DNA of 64,000 nucleotides from positions 1 to 64,000 of the forward strand of contig JAAZBG010000033.1 in assembly GCA_012513915.1 (NCBI GenBank). Reading direction: 5' to 3'. Below the pieces are notes generated by a model. The model saw nothing but the letters and a program-made list of their open reading frames with translations. It was not told the DNA's origin and searched no databases. Shown here one piece after another: positions 40,319 through 51,307 of this stretch. Made by a program: the position numbers and the translations under genes. How positions within the stretch are numbered: position 1 is the stretch's first letter; every line of letters begins with the position of its first letter. This DNA is from Fibrobacter sp. GTDB lineage: Bacteria; Fibrobacterota; Chitinivibrionia; Chitinivibrionales; Chitinispirillaceae.

Positions 40319-41191
40319 ATGAGTAAAATTAAAGACTATCTCGAAAAAGTAGCTAAAGTTACCGATGAAACACTTGAGAGAGTGCTTCCGTCAGAATCAA
40401 TATATCCTGAGTCAATTCACAAACTTATGAGGTACAGCACATTCGCTGGCGGTAAACGGATCCGTCCCAGTCTGGTTCTTGCGACCCATGAAGCATGCGG
40501 AGGCGTATTTAATAACGAAAACGCACTGCTTACCATTGCGGCGATTGAAATGCTTCACACGTTCTCGCTTATACATGATGATCTTCCGTGTATGGATGAT
40601 GATGACTTTCGTCGCGGAAAACCGACTGCACACAAAGCATTTACTGAAGCGCTTGCGGTTCTTGGCGGTGATGCGCTCTGCATTGAGGCATTCGAGATAC
40701 TTTCCCGCACCGGACGTGTCGATATGATTCAGGAGATTGCAAAATCGCTTGGTACAAAGGGAATGATTGCAGGGCAGGTGGTTGATATTGAATCTGAAGG
40801 AAAACCGGTAACCCTGGAAACTCTCCAGTATATTCACGATAATAAAACTGCTGCACTGATTCGTGCATGTGTCAGATGCGGAGCGCTGCTTGCCGGTGTA
40901 TCCGATGAAGCACTTGCAAAGCTGACATCATACGGTAATAGTATCGGTCTTGCATTTCAGGTTGTTGATGATATCCTTGATGAAGAGAGTACTACAGAGC
41001 AGCTTGGCAAAACTGTCGGCAGTGACCGGGAAAAAGGAAAAGCCACCTATCCATCAATTGTCGGTATGGCAGAATCTAAAAAGATCGCACGGGATCTGAT
41101 CAATCAGGCATGGAAAGATATCGAATTTCTTGGTGATAAGGGAGCGATTCTTCACGAACTTGCCGAGTATATCATTACAAGGATTAATTGA
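40319..41191 (+). CDS. ispA: Polyprenyl (farnesyl/geranylgeranyl-type) diphosphate synthase
   Basis: 290 aa; GGKRIRPSLVL; DDLPCMDDDDFRRGKPT; FQVVDDILDEE. Confidence 0.93.
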   Translation: MSKIKDYLEKVAKVTDETLERVLPSESIYPESIHKLMRYSTFAGGKRIRPSLVLATHEACGGVFNNENALLTIAAIEMLHTFSLIHDDLPCMDDDDFRRGKPTAHKAFTEALAVLGGDALCIEAFEILSRTGRVDMIQEIAKSLGTKGMIAGQVVDIESEGKPVTLETLQYIHDNKTAALIRACVRCGALLAGVSDEALAKLTSYGNSIGLAFQVVDDILDEESTTEQLGKTVGSDREKGKATYPSIVGMAESKKIARDLINQAWKDIEFLGDKGAILHELAEYIITRIN

Positions 41192-41272
41192 TTCACTCAC
41201 GATAGATCCCGCCTGAGCCGATGCTGTATTTTATAGCCATCTAAAAACGTTCTTACGAAATGGGTTGATACT

Positions 41273-42031
41273 ATGGGAATTGGATCGGTTATACATAAAG
41301 CGGGTGTTGCACTTGTGTCAGACAGCAGGTCGCTTATATATGGTCGTGATCTTGTTCGTATATGGGCTCTGGATCATCTCCGGCAGGTTACAACTCATGA
41401 TAAGTCAGTGCTGGATATCGGATGCGCCAGAGGCGATGATCTTCTTGGAATACAAAATGGATTCAAGGGTGATATTAACCTTTATGGTCTTGAGACATAC
41501 GAGCCATACCGCAAAATCGCAATCGATAATGGAATTAATGTAGCGGAATTCAATCTTGAATGTGATAGAATGCCATTCAGTAATAGTTCTTTTGATGTTA
41601 TTATTTTGAACCAGATTCTTGAGCACACCAAGGAACTGTTTTTCATCTTTGATGAGCTTGCAAGGGTGATTAAACCGGATGGTATCCTGATTATCGGGGT
41701 ACCGAATCTTGCAGCATGGCACGATCGTCTGATGCTTCTGCTTGGAGAACAGCCTACCGGAATGAAAGTGCTTGGTCCTCATGTCCGGGGCTTTACCAGA
41801 AATGGGTTTGTCAGGTTTATCGAGGTTGCAGGCTGTTTCAAAGTTGAATCGGTCAAGGGGGCTGGGTTTCTTCCATTTCCAACATCTGTGGCAAAGTTTC
41901 TTGCAACCATCTTCCCATCATATGCATCGTCACTTTTTCTTAAGGTAAAACGTCAACAATCGTCAAAAACATTTGCAGATATTGTAAAAGAGCGGATGTT
42001 TGAGACAAATTACCGGCTTGCAGAGCAATAA
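41273..42031 (+). CDS. Class I SAM-dependent methyltransferase
   Basis: 252 aa; VLDIGCARGDDLLGIQ; FDVIILNQILEHTKE. Confidence 0.88.
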   Translation: MGIGSVIHKAGVALVSDSRSLIYGRDLVRIWALDHLRQVTTHDKSVLDIGCARGDDLLGIQNGFKGDINLYGLETYEPYRKIAIDNGINVAEFNLECDRMPFSNSSFDVIILNQILEHTKELFFIFDELARVIKPDGILIIGVPNLAAWHDRLMLLLGEQPTGMKVLGPHVRGFTRNGFVRFIEVAGCFKVESVKGAGFLPFPTSVAKFLATIFPSYASSLFLKVKRQQSSKTFADIVKERMFETNYRLAEQ

Positions 42032-42111
42032 TGTAACGTTGTCGGTTTTTTTGCATTAGTAAACGAAGAGATGGTCTATTATATTTTATTTTAAAGATTT
42101 GGGAGGTTTTT

Positions 42112-43389
42112 ATGGTAAGAAAGTTACTTACCGGACTCTTTACTGTTGCAGTGTTTGCAACAGGCAGTTTTGCGCAGGCGTATCCGTCAAATGCCCGTAT
42201 TGACGCACTTGGCGGGGCGTTTATTGTGCAGGATCAATCAAAGATTCTTGCGTATGCAGTACAGATGAACAACTACCAGGACAATGCACAGGTGACTTTT
42301 AATTCGCCAATCTGTGGGGTGAAAAATCTGGGTGAAGTAGTATCTGTCGGGGTTGTTGTTAACCGTCCGCTTATGCTGAGTTTTCCATCAGATTCAGGAT
42401 TTTTTTACGGTGCAGCCCGTACAAATCTTGGCGCGCCTATCAACGCAACTGGTGGCAGAGCTCTTGGACCTGACCAGAACATTCCGCATATACTGTTAGG
42501 TCTGAATTTGGAAGCGGTAAAGATCGGTTTCGATCTGTTTTATGAGTATTCAAACTTTAAACAGCACATTGATGATAATCCTGAGGGTGGAAACCATGTG
42601 GAAACAGATGTTTCAGGAAACATACACAATGCCGGTGGAATTGCATCAGTGTTGCTGGATCTTAAAGGAATGAGTCTTCAGATAAAAGGTGGAATCGGCA
42701 TTCCGGGCACCCGTGGAAAACGTGAGGTTACAACAACACCGCCTGAAGGTGGTACAACGACAACGGAAACAACCGAGTCATCGTCTGAATCAGCATTTTT
42801 TGGTGTTCTCGGTGCAGAACTTGGACTGAAAGTCAAGGATTTCAATATCACACTGGGTGGTGAATTTGTCGGCAGTCATTTCCAGATGAAAAATGGCGCT
42901 GGTGTGGTTCAGAACAGGAGCTTCTATAGACACTTTGACCTGTATGCCGGATTTACTACTGAGATTAACAAAAGTGGTCTTGCTGTTCTTATGATCGATC
43001 TCGGGGTTAATTCAAGTGGTTCAGAACCTGACAGTCTTGCCTATGCTGTGGCTCAACGTAAAAACTATACCAATTATATTTATAATGTGATCTATGCTGG
43101 CTACGAACATACCTGGACAAAGGCCTGGTTTTTTGATACTTTCACAGCACGTGCCGGTATGAATTATGCAATCTATTCACAGATTGATCATCAGAAGGGT
43201 GAGGGGACCGGTGGCGAGTATGATTCACGTACAAAGCGTGAAACGGTGTATAATCAGGTTGATCCGCGACTTGGTATTGGTATCACAAAGAGTGTTTTTG
43301 CACTTGATCTTTGTGTAAATCCAACCGTTTGGGCCGGACTAATCAGTGGTCCATCAGTGGCAAAAGTAACAGTCTCACTTGACTTCTAA
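42112..43389 (+). CDS. Hypothetical outer-membrane protein (PorV/TraF-like N-terminus)
   Basis: 425 aa; signal peptide; RIDALGGAFIVQDQSKILAYA; ends in VTVSLDF. Confidence 0.5.
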   Translation: MVRKLLTGLFTVAVFATGSFAQAYPSNARIDALGGAFIVQDQSKILAYAVQMNNYQDNAQVTFNSPICGVKNLGEVVSVGVVVNRPLMLSFPSDSGFFYGAARTNLGAPINATGGRALGPDQNIPHILLGLNLEAVKIGFDLFYEYSNFKQHIDDNPEGGNHVETDVSGNIHNAGGIASVLLDLKGMSLQIKGGIGIPGTRGKREVTTTPPEGGTTTTETTESSSESAFFGVLGAELGLKVKDFNITLGGEFVGSHFQMKNGAGVVQNRSFYRHFDLYAGFTTEINKSGLAVLMIDLGVNSSGSEPDSLAYAVAQRKNYTNYIYNVIYAGYEHTWTKAWFFDTFTARAGMNYAIYSQIDHQKGEGTGGEYDSRTKRETVYNQVDPRLGIGITKSVFALDLCVNPTVWAGLISGPSVAKVTVSLDF

Positions 43390-43433
43390 TTGATCACGAA
43401 TGTGAATCATTCGCAGTTGTAATTTTCTTTTGT

Positions 43434-43476
43434 AACAAAGCAGCCATCCTGAACAGTTCCGGATGGCTGCTTTGTT
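43434..43476. terminator. Bidirectional terminator between convergent genes
   Basis: aacaaagcagccatcc / ggatggctgctttgtt, perfect 16-bp stem, 11-nt loop. Confidence 0.85.
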
Positions 43477-43499
43477 AAGTGGTTTCCGCAAATCAAATA

Positions 43500-44702
43500 C
43501 TACTTGGTCTTATTGAGTTTTTTCAATTTTCTAATCATCAGCAGTGCATCCGGGCCGCTTACTGTTTTTTCGATACCGAAGGCACCGGCAGGTTCAGTTT
43601 TCATTATGCCTCTGTCAACCAATGTACAGATTGCGTTATACGCCGGATGCGACGGGTTTACATCGGGAAATCTGGTTTCCGTATCGATATCGCTGGTTGC
43701 GGGTGATCTATCACCGGTAAGTGCAATAAGTGCATTTTCAAGCATAAGCGCGTACTCACCACGGTTGACAAGTTCGTCAGGATGAAATGTATGGTCAGGA
43801 TATGGTTCAAGACCGCGAATTTCAAGTGGTGCGATATCAATTATGAAATTACGGGCCCAGTGTGTGGATATATCGGTCATTGCAGGTGTGTTTAGCAGGC
43901 TGTCTACAACCATCGTATGCATATCATCGTGCGCAGTGAAATCGGTATCGATGGTTGCCGGACGTTTTCTGGTTACAAATTTGTTGATTTTTAATTCAGA
44001 GATAAACAGTGCGGCGATATCCGCGCGCGAGATTTTATCAGAAAGTGCAACCTTTTTTCCGGCATCAGTACCTGGAGCGGCCCGTTCTATTTTTTGAACA
44101 ATTTCCCACTGTTTATTCGCAGGAGTTATGTAATCGTTATTGATGTCAAGCACTTTACGGAAATCTGATGATGACTTTGGAAATTCGAATGTCTTTTTGT
44201 AAAAGATACCTCTGCGATAGTAAACTTCGGAGTTTTCAGGATCAAGCTTAATAGCCTTTTCATACTGATCCTCAACCTCCTTTACCCATTCACTCACCGG
44301 TTTTCCCTCATATTTCATGCTGATAACCATGGCTTTTGCAACATGAACAAATGGTAGTCTGTTATCAAGTTCCTGCGCCTTGTCAGCAAACTTATACGCC
44401 TCCCTGAACTCTTTTTCTGCACTTTCCGGATCTTCTGCATCCTGAGCTTTTTTAGCGGTGACAAGTGCGAGTCCGGAGTATGCCGGGGCATACTTCTGGT
44501 TAAGCATCAGTGCCCGTGCAAACTCTTCTTCGGCATTCTGGTAGCGCCCGTCATCCCAGAATTTCATGCCCAGTTTAGTATGTGCCGGCGCATTTTCCAT
44601 CACATTTATACCTCTGGAATATCTCTTTCCGCACCCTGCTGAAAACAACAGTATCAATGTAATCGCGACGAGTGGTACGATTCGTAAATTCATTAAGGCC
44701 AA
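43500..44702 (-). CDS. Lipoprotein with TPR repeats and SLH-like domains
   Basis: 400 aa; lipobox-like LLFSAGCGK; TPR YQNAEEEFARALMLNQKYAPAYSGLALV; SLH-like SRADIAALFISEL / FPDVNPSHPAYNAICTLVDRGIM. Confidence 0.75.
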   Translation of the reverse strand: MALMNLRIVPLVAITLILLFSAGCGKRYSRGINVMENAPAHTKLGMKFWDDGRYQNAEEEFARALMLNQKYAPAYSGLALVTAKKAQDAEDPESAEKEFREAYKFADKAQELDNRLPFVHVAKAMVISMKYEGKPVSEWVKEVEDQYEKAIKLDPENSEVYYRRGIFYKKTFEFPKSSSDFRKVLDINNDYITPANKQWEIVQKIERAAPGTDAGKKVALSDKISRADIAALFISELKINKFVTRKRPATIDTDFTAHDDMHTMVVDSLLNTPAMTDISTHWARNFIIDIAPLEIRGLEPYPDHTFHPDELVNRGEYALMLENALIALTGDRSPATSDIDTETRFPDVNPSHPAYNAICTLVDRGIMKTEPAGAFGIEKTVSGPDALLMIRKLKKLNKTK

Positions 44703-44926
44703 TCCTTATTGTAATTGTCATCAAACAGGTGTTACCTGATTAGTCGTGCTGTGCAGTATTAAAATGCCGCGTTTAATAGTTTAATCAATGACAAGTATCA
44801 CACGGCATTCAGAATTTATGCATTCATCCCCGTCTATAGATTAGTAATAAATAAAACCCCGGAGAATTAAAATTTTCTGCTTAGATAACGATTATCGTAC
44901 GGCTGCAGCGAAAAAAGTGACAGCAA

Positions 44927-45652
44927 TCACAGTTTTGTTTTTTTTCTTGCAATGCAGAACAGATATCCTATGTACCTGTATGCTTCCAGTCTGTAAAAAA
45001 CATCAATTTCTTTATGGAATGCCATTTTTATCTGCTTGTCAGCAAAAAAACCACTACTGTCTTCGAGGCGGCGGGCCATGTGAGCGTAGTAATTATCCCA
45101 GCCACTGGGTGGAACAAGTGACATAAAGTGAATATCAAACCCTGTTTCATCAAGCAGGTTTCTATATGATTGCTCATTTTCATAGTCAAAGCGGTCATGT
45201 TCAAAAATGTTCAAAATTTCATCGGGGATTTGTTCTGTTAACAGGATAAGATCCGAGAAACTAACCCATCCGCCACGGCCAAGCCATGAAGATGCAACAC
45301 TCAGTCCCTTTCGGCGGGTAATAAATGACAATATTCCACCCTCCATTAAAATCAGTTCAAACGGGGTCTCTGAGTAGTCAAGAGTGGTTAAATCGGCATT
45401 TACAAAATTTATAAGATGACTTACATTTCGCTCAACTGCCATTTGCCGCGCATAGGCGATATTTTCTGTGCTGATATCAACTGCTGTTACTTTACATCGA
45501 AATTCTGCCGCAAGATTACAGGATGCATCACCATACCCGCATCCCAGATCAAGTACTTTACTTGATGGATTAATGCCGGCGAATCGTGCTGATGCAAAGG
45601 AGAACTCTTTACCGGCCGGTGATGTGTAATTCGAATTCAGATCAGTAACCAT
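44927..45652 (-). CDS. SAM-dependent methyltransferase
   Basis: 241 aa; VLDLGCGYGDASCNLAAEF; VTAVDISTENIAYARQMA. Confidence 0.9.
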   Translation of the reverse strand: MVTDLNSNYTSPAGKEFSFASARFAGINPSSKVLDLGCGYGDASCNLAAEFRCKVTAVDISTENIAYARQMAVERNVSHLINFVNADLTTLDYSETPFELILMEGGILSFITRRKGLSVASSWLGRGGWVSFSDLILLTEQIPDEILNIFEHDRFDYENEQSYRNLLDETGFDIHFMSLVPPSGWDNYYAHMARRLEDSSGFFADKQIKMAFHKEIDVFYRLEAYRYIGYLFCIARKKTKL

Positions 45653-45732
45653 TTATTGTTTCCATTGTTACAGGTTAAAGGCATACTTAAATCCATCTTC
45701 ACCTGATTACAAATATCAGGTGATGTTTAATC

Positions 45733-46869
45733 TTATCTGACTTTCAAAAATATTACAAGGCTTAACACCAGAAGAACAATAGAGATTATATGAAACCGCC
45801 ATGCAATCTTTGATTTTATCTGAAACTCGCCAGCATACATTCCACTTTTACGCATCTTGATCTGGAAATGGTGATGAATAGGGGCCCTCAGAAAAATGCG
45901 TTTTTTAGTCATTTTGTAATACCCGATCTGCATGAATACAGAGACAAACTCCATAATGAATATAAAGCAGACGATCGGGATAAATGCTCCTGCTTTGGTG
46001 AAAATAAAAATGATACCGATAAGGCCGCCAAGCCCGACTGCGCCACTGTCGCCCATAATCACACTTGATGGTGGAGAGTTGAACCAGAGATAGGCAAGCA
46101 GTGTTCCGATAACGGCACCAATAAGTGGTAATAGTTCCTGAAGACCAACGATATGTGGAATTAAAAGATAATTTGCCCAATGAGCATTGCTTGACACAAA
46201 TGATATTACACCAACAAAAAGAAGACTTGTTATCGATGGCACCGCGGCAAGTGTATCGAACCCATCGGTGAAGTTCACGCCATTTGCAAGCACTGCAATG
46301 GTAAGTGTCATAAATGGTATGAACAACCAGAATGGCAGGTAGGGGAAACTCTTATCAATGCTAAGAAAAGGAATGTTGAGTGATCCGTTGATATTTGGAA
46401 TCAGTTCATAGGCTGCGATTGCAACAACAAGCGATATCAAGATGTAGAGAAACAGGCGTAAACCCGCCGAAATTCCATCAGCTTTATATTGAAACTCCTG
46501 CTTTGTCATCTGGCCAAGTGCAACTTTCTTTTTGTTCACCACTTTGGCGATATCATCCACTGCACCGATAATTCCAAAGAATACGTAGATGATCAGTGCT
46601 GATACTACATACGAATTAAACCGGACAGTGACAAGTGTCGTAATGGCTACAATTACAAGAAAAAGAATACCGGCAGGCATAACCGGTTCATGAGCCTTCT
46701 CTTTTGATTCAAATTCTGATGTCATATTGAATTTGCGGAGGAACTTAATAAACGGTGGCATTAAAAGCATAGCAAGGAGAAATGATAGTACAGTCGCAAC
46801 ACCGGTGCTGAGCAGACGACTGTTTAAAGCGTAGAGATTGCTATGGTTATAAAGAAACTCGATTAGCAT
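45733..46869 (-). CDS. MraY-like phospho-sugar transferase (glycosyltransferase family 4)
   Basis: 378 aa, polytopic; GAVDDIAKV; NGVNFTDGFDTLA; IMGDSGAVGLGG; APIHHHFQIK. Confidence 0.88.
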   Translation of the reverse strand: MLIEFLYNHSNLYALNSRLLSTGVATVLSFLLAMLLMPPFIKFLRKFNMTSEFESKEKAHEPVMPAGILFLVIVAITTLVTVRFNSYVVSALIIYVFFGIIGAVDDIAKVVNKKKVALGQMTKQEFQYKADGISAGLRLFLYILISLVVAIAAYELIPNINGSLNIPFLSIDKSFPYLPFWLFIPFMTLTIAVLANGVNFTDGFDTLAAVPSITSLLFVGVISFVSSNAHWANYLLIPHIVGLQELLPLIGAVIGTLLAYLWFNSPPSSVIMGDSGAVGLGGLIGIIFIFTKAGAFIPIVCFIFIMEFVSVFMQIGYYKMTKKRIFLRAPIHHHFQIKMRKSGMYAGEFQIKSKIAWRFHIISIVLLVLSLVIFLKVR

Positions 46870-47157
46870 ATAATATCCAGGATGTAAAAATGTTCTGACA
46901 CTTGAGAATGTTCAACAGTTACAAAATGTAGTTGTTAATAAACATTACAATTATTTGGATTTAAAAATAATTTAACGCGTTCAATTGTAAAAGAGACATC
47001 TGGTAATAATTAAACCTGATTATCCCCTGGTGGAGAGTAACGCTGTGAGTATTACAACTATAGTAAGAGAGAATCAATTAATGAGTTGCAACTTTTCCGA
47101 AAAACACATTCCTGTACTTGAAATAAATTATTTTATAAGTCACTTTTTTGGGAGGAA

Positions 47158-48012
47158 ATGGAGTTTATGGGTGCACTTATTCTTGATGGTAAAGCGTTGG
47201 CGAAAGCAGTTGAAGCACAGCTAAAAGAACGGGTTGATTCTTTTAAGGAGAAAACCGGAGGATCAATACCTCTGCTTGCAACAATTCTTGTCGGATCAGA
47301 TCCCGCTTCTGCAACGTATGTGAAAATGAAGGGAAATGCATGCGCCCGGGTTGGAATAGAGTCCCGCCGTATAGAAATGCCTGAATCAACGACAACCGAA
47401 GAGTTGTTGGAGCAGATCGATGTACTCAACGAAGATGACCAGGTTTTTGGTATCCTGCTGCAACACCCGGTTCCTGATCAGATTGATGAACGTGCGGCGT
47501 TTGATAGAATTGCGATCGAAAAGGACGTTGATGGCGTTACCTGTCTTGGATTTGGAAAAATGGCAATGGGTGAATTTGCATTCGGCAGTGCGACGCCGGC
47601 AGGAATCATGACTCTCCTTGAAAGTTATAATATTCCCATTGAAGGAAAACATGCTGTTGTTGTCGGTCGCAGTCCCATTCTTGGAAAACCGATGGCTATG
47701 ATGCTTCTCAGTAAAAATGCCACAGTCACCATCTGTCATTCAAAAACCAAAGATCTGCCATCAATTGTCAGGACTGCAGATATTGTCGTAGGTGCTGTCG
47801 GAAAACCCGAATTTATCAAAGGTGAATGGATCAAAGAGGGTGCTGTTGTTGTTGATGCCGGATATCACCCGGGCAATGTCGGTGATATTGATCTCAAATC
47901 GGTAATCGATCACTGCAGTGCTTATACCCCGGTTCCCGGTGGTGTCGGACCGATGACCATTGCCACGCTTATTACTCAGACAATGCTTTCGGCAGAACGG
48001 CGTATCGCATAG
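47158..48012 (+). CDS. folD: Bifunctional methylenetetrahydrofolate dehydrogenase/cyclohydrolase
   Basis: 284 aa; [59 protein letters not shown]; start may be 47167. Confidence 0.96.
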   Translation: MEFMGALILDGKALAKAVEAQLKERVDSFKEKTGGSIPLLATILVGSDPASATYVKMKGNACARVGIESRRIEMPESTTTEELLEQIDVLNEDDQVFGILLQHPVPDQIDERAAFDRIAIEKDVDGVTCLGFGKMAMGEFAFGSATPAGIMTLLESYNIPIEGKHAVVVGRSPILGKPMAMMLLSKNATVTICHSKTKDLPSIVRTADIVVGAVGKPEFIKGEWIKEGAVVVDAGYHPGNVGDIDLKSVIDHCSAYTPVPGGVGPMTIATLITQTMLSAERRIA

Positions 48013-48171
48013 ATCAAATGTTCTAATCCATGGATGTACAGAGAACGCTTATGAAATTTCAGGAAACAAAATTGTGTGTCTGTGGTAAACTGATCTGAAC
48101 AAATTTTCCCGCCACGGATTATCCCGATCGGCATCAGAGATGTTTTTTAGGAATCGGATACCTGGTAACGT

Positions 48172-50187
48172 ATGAAAATGCAATGGCTTGATGAACTGAA
48201 TACTGCTCAGAAAAAGGCGGTGACCTTTGGTAATGGCCCCTTACTTGTTGTGGCTGGTGCGGGAAGCGGCAAGACAAAAACTCTTGCAAGCCGTGTTGCC
48301 TATCTGGTATCAAGTGGAGTTTCGCCCGAGCGTATCCTGCTTCTGACCTTTACCCGCAGGGCATCACGGGAGATGCTCAGCCGTGCATCACAGATTCTTG
48401 GTGATGAATCGGTGCTTGCTCAGGTCTGGGGAGGGACGTTTCATGCTGTTGCCAACAGACTTTTGAGAATCTATGCGCAGGCACTTTCTATATCTCCGGA
48501 CTTTACCATTATCGATCAGTCCGATAGTGAAGACCTCCTTGATGTGATCAGGACTAAACGGTGTGATGCAGCCAAAAAATCACGATTTCCCCGGAAGGGA
48601 ACACTGCTTGCAATCTACTCAAGAAGAATGAACAGCGGTGATGATCTTGACTATATCCTTAAAAAGTTCTTTCCATGGTGTGAACGCTGGAAAACGGAAC
48701 TGAAAGATATTTTTAAAGAGTACGTGGCGCACAAACAACGCCAGAACATTCTCGACTATGATGACCTGTTGCTCTACTGGTTTTATCTTCTTGATGATCC
48801 AAAAAGTGCAGCGCATGTCGAAGGACGGTTTGATCATATTCTTGTTGATGAATATCAGGATACCAATAAACTTCAATCTGATATTTTACAAAGGATGCGC
48901 AGAACCAATAAAAATATCATGGTTGTGGGTGATGACGCACAGAGTATCTATAGTTTCAGGGCTGCGACTGTGCGCAATATGCTTGACTTTCCGAAGATAT
49001 TTGACAATACGGAAATTGTCACCCTTGAACACAACTACCGGTCAAGCAGTTTTATTCTTGACACAACAAACAGGGTGATTGCGCAGGCGAAGGAGCGCTA
49101 CTCGAAAAATCTGTTCTCCACACGTAATGACGGTACAAAACCGCAGCTTATTACCTGTAAGGATGAACAGCATGAGGCCGATATTGTTGTAGAGAAGGTA
49201 TTGGCTAATTTCGAAGCCGGCATTGCGCTTCATGATCAGGTTGTGCTGTTTCGTGCCGGTTCACACAGCGCAGCGCTTGAACTTGCGTTGGCAAAGAAAA
49301 ATATCCCGTTTCATAAATATGGCGGGTTGCGGTTTCTTGAGGCTGCACATGTAAAGGATTTCATCTCCTACGTAAGGATACTTGAAAACAAACAGGACGA
49401 GATCGCCTGGTTTCGGGTGCTTCAACTGATAAAAGGAATCGGTCCTGTAAGTGCGGGTGCGATCTACACTCATTTGACAGAGAATAACTTCGATATCGAT
49501 AAACTTGACAATGCGCCGGTAGCTACCGATGCCCGCAGGGAACTGCACCATTTTCAAAGGATGCTTCAGGATAGTAGCCGTAAGGATGATGCATCACTTA
49601 TCTCGCAGCTTGAGCGGATAAGTCTGTACTATCTTCCTTTACTTGATGAAAATTATGATAATCCGCAGCCGCGCCGCAATGACATTGAACATATTATTCA
49701 GTTGTCGCAGTCAAGCCGTTCCCGTACACAGTTTCTGTCCGATCTGATTCTCGACCCGCCGGCATCGACCAGTGATCTTGCCGGACCCGGACATCGTGAT
49801 GAAGATCATCTTGTTTTGTCAACAATACATTCATCAAAGGGCTGCGAGTGGGATACCGTTTTTCTGATACACGCTGCGGATGGCTGTTTGCCGTCCGATA
49901 TGGCAACCGGTGATGATAACGACATCGAAGAGGAACTGCGGCTTGCCTATGTTGCAATGACCCGTGCCAAAAACCATCTTTATGTAACATGGCCGATGCG
50001 GTTCTATTCGAAACCATCGACATTTACCGATCATCATGTGTATGGTCAGTGCAGCCGGTTTTTCAGTAACGAAGTAAAAGAAACAATGGAACTCGTTGTA
50101 GATAAAGAGGAAACACCGCAGGATGAGGCGGTGTCGCTGGCACCGGTGGAGGATGTAAAAAGTAAATTGAGAAATTTTTGGGAATAG
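48172..50187 (+). CDS. UvrD/PcrA-family ATP-dependent helicase
   Basis: 671 aa; LNTAQKKAV...VVAGAGSGKTKTL; VDEYQDTN; VGDDAQSIYSFRAA; LSTIHSSKGCEWDTVFL; AYVAMTRAK. Confidence 0.95.
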   Translation: MKMQWLDELNTAQKKAVTFGNGPLLVVAGAGSGKTKTLASRVAYLVSSGVSPERILLLTFTRRASREMLSRASQILGDESVLAQVWGGTFHAVANRLLRIYAQALSISPDFTIIDQSDSEDLLDVIRTKRCDAAKKSRFPRKGTLLAIYSRRMNSGDDLDYILKKFFPWCERWKTELKDIFKEYVAHKQRQNILDYDDLLLYWFYLLDDPKSAAHVEGRFDHILVDEYQDTNKLQSDILQRMRRTNKNIMVVGDDAQSIYSFRAATVRNMLDFPKIFDNTEIVTLEHNYRSSSFILDTTNRVIAQAKERYSKNLFSTRNDGTKPQLITCKDEQHEADIVVEKVLANFEAGIALHDQVVLFRAGSHSAALELALAKKNIPFHKYGGLRFLEAAHVKDFISYVRILENKQDEIAWFRVLQLIKGIGPVSAGAIYTHLTENNFDIDKLDNAPVATDARRELHHFQRMLQDSSRKDDASLISQLERISLYYLPLLDENYDNPQPRRNDIEHIIQLSQSSRSRTQFLSDLILDPPASTSDLAGPGHRDEDHLVLSTIHSSKGCEWDTVFLIHAADGCLPSDMATGDDNDIEEELRLAYVAMTRAKNHLYVTWPMRFYSKPSTFTDHHVYGQCSRFFSNEVKETMELVVDKEETPQDEAVSLAPVEDVKSKLRNFWE

Positions 50188-50215
50188 TGTACAATGGGGG
50201 ATGTGTGCCCGGATA

Positions 50216-50282
50216 GTAGGGGACGGTCGCGACCGTTCCCATACACCGTAAATAATGTAGGGGACGGTCGCGACCCTCCCCA
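50216..50282. repeat. Two tandem copies of a palindromic repeat, gtaggggacggtcgcgacc(g/c)t(t/c)ccca, about 41 bp apart
   Basis: Copies at 50216-50241 and 50257-50282; each contains ggtcgcgacc palindrome. Confidence 0.8.
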
Positions 50283-50304
50283 TCCATTAAAAGGAGAAAA
50301 ATAT

Positions 50305-51147
50305 ATGAGAGGTAGATCACGATTTGCAGTTTTTACAGTCACGGTTGTTTCGACGATGATATTGTCGTGCAGTTCAGTAAACGACGCAATAAGGACATTT
50401 TTTTTGCCTGACGAGGATGAAATTGCGATGGGGAACAAGTTCAGTAAGGAGATAGAAGCTGATAACACCAATTATCCGCCATATACAGGAGATCCCAGAG
50501 TGTCAGGATATATCGATTCACTGGGGCAAACGATTGCAGCTGTACAAAAAGACTGGACATCTTCATTACTCAAGTTTAAATTCAGCATTATAAAAAATGA
50601 CACAATGATTAATGCATTTGCAGTTCCTGGTGGGCATGTTTATTTATATACCGGTCTGCTTCTTGCGGCGGAAAATGAGGCTCAGGTTGCCGGTGTTATT
50701 GCTCATGAAATCGCACACATCACAAAGCGTCATAGTGCTGATATGCTTGTAAAACAGAATGGGCTTGCAATAGTCAACAGCATGATATTCGGTACTGATG
50801 AGTCGTCGATTGGAGTTTTAGCTGGCATTATTGGAAATCTAACATTTTTAAAATTTAGCCGTGAAAATGAATATGAGGCCGACAGCTGTGCCGTTGCCTA
50901 TACCAAAACGGCCGGAATGAATCCACAAGGGATGAGTCAGTTTCTTGGTATTCTTCTGAAAAAATATGGTGAAGAGAGTACACGAATTCTCGAACCTGTT
51001 GCGACTGCAACGTCCACCCATCCAAAAGTTTCCAAGCGTATTGAGGAAGTTAATGGAATTATTCAACGGTCGGCTACTAGTGCTAGTGATACAACAAGGG
51101 ATCTGAATTCGGTCAGGTATGCTGCGATTAAGGCGCTGATAAAGTGA
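50305..51147 (+). CDS. M48-family metalloprotease lipoprotein
   Basis: Supplied ORF starts 50194; ATG 50305 preceded by AAGGAG; HEIAHITKRH; GGHVYLYTGLL; lipobox-like MILSCSS. Confidence 0.9.
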   Translation: MRGRSRFAVFTVTVVSTMILSCSSVNDAIRTFFLPDEDEIAMGNKFSKEIEADNTNYPPYTGDPRVSGYIDSLGQTIAAVQKDWTSSLLKFKFSIIKNDTMINAFAVPGGHVYLYTGLLLAAENEAQVAGVIAHEIAHITKRHSADMLVKQNGLAIVNSMIFGTDESSIGVLAGIIGNLTFLKFSRENEYEADSCAVAYTKTAGMNPQGMSQFLGILLKKYGEESTRILEPVATATSTHPKVSKRIEEVNGIIQRSATSASDTTRDLNSVRYAAIKALIK

Positions 51148-51169
51148 AACTTTAAGATACTTAATTTTT

Positions 51170-51206
51170 ATACGGTAAAGGATTATTGCAACATTCTTTA
51201 CCGTAT
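51170..51206. terminator. Hairpin terminator after the M48 gene
   Basis: atacggtaaag / ctttaccgtat, perfect 11-bp stem, 15-nt loop, followed by ttct. Confidence 0.65.
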
Positions 51207-51307
51207 TTCTGCCATAATCTTCCGCTTTTCACAATCAAGTTCGAACCAGAAAATGCCGATACATATATAAGTATCATCATTAGCATATATACAGGCAGGG
51301 ACGAACT

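Noticed and set aside
51236-51246. T-loop-like gttcgaac sequence suggesting a tRNA
   Set aside because: No surrounding acceptor or anticodon stems could be assembled on either strand.
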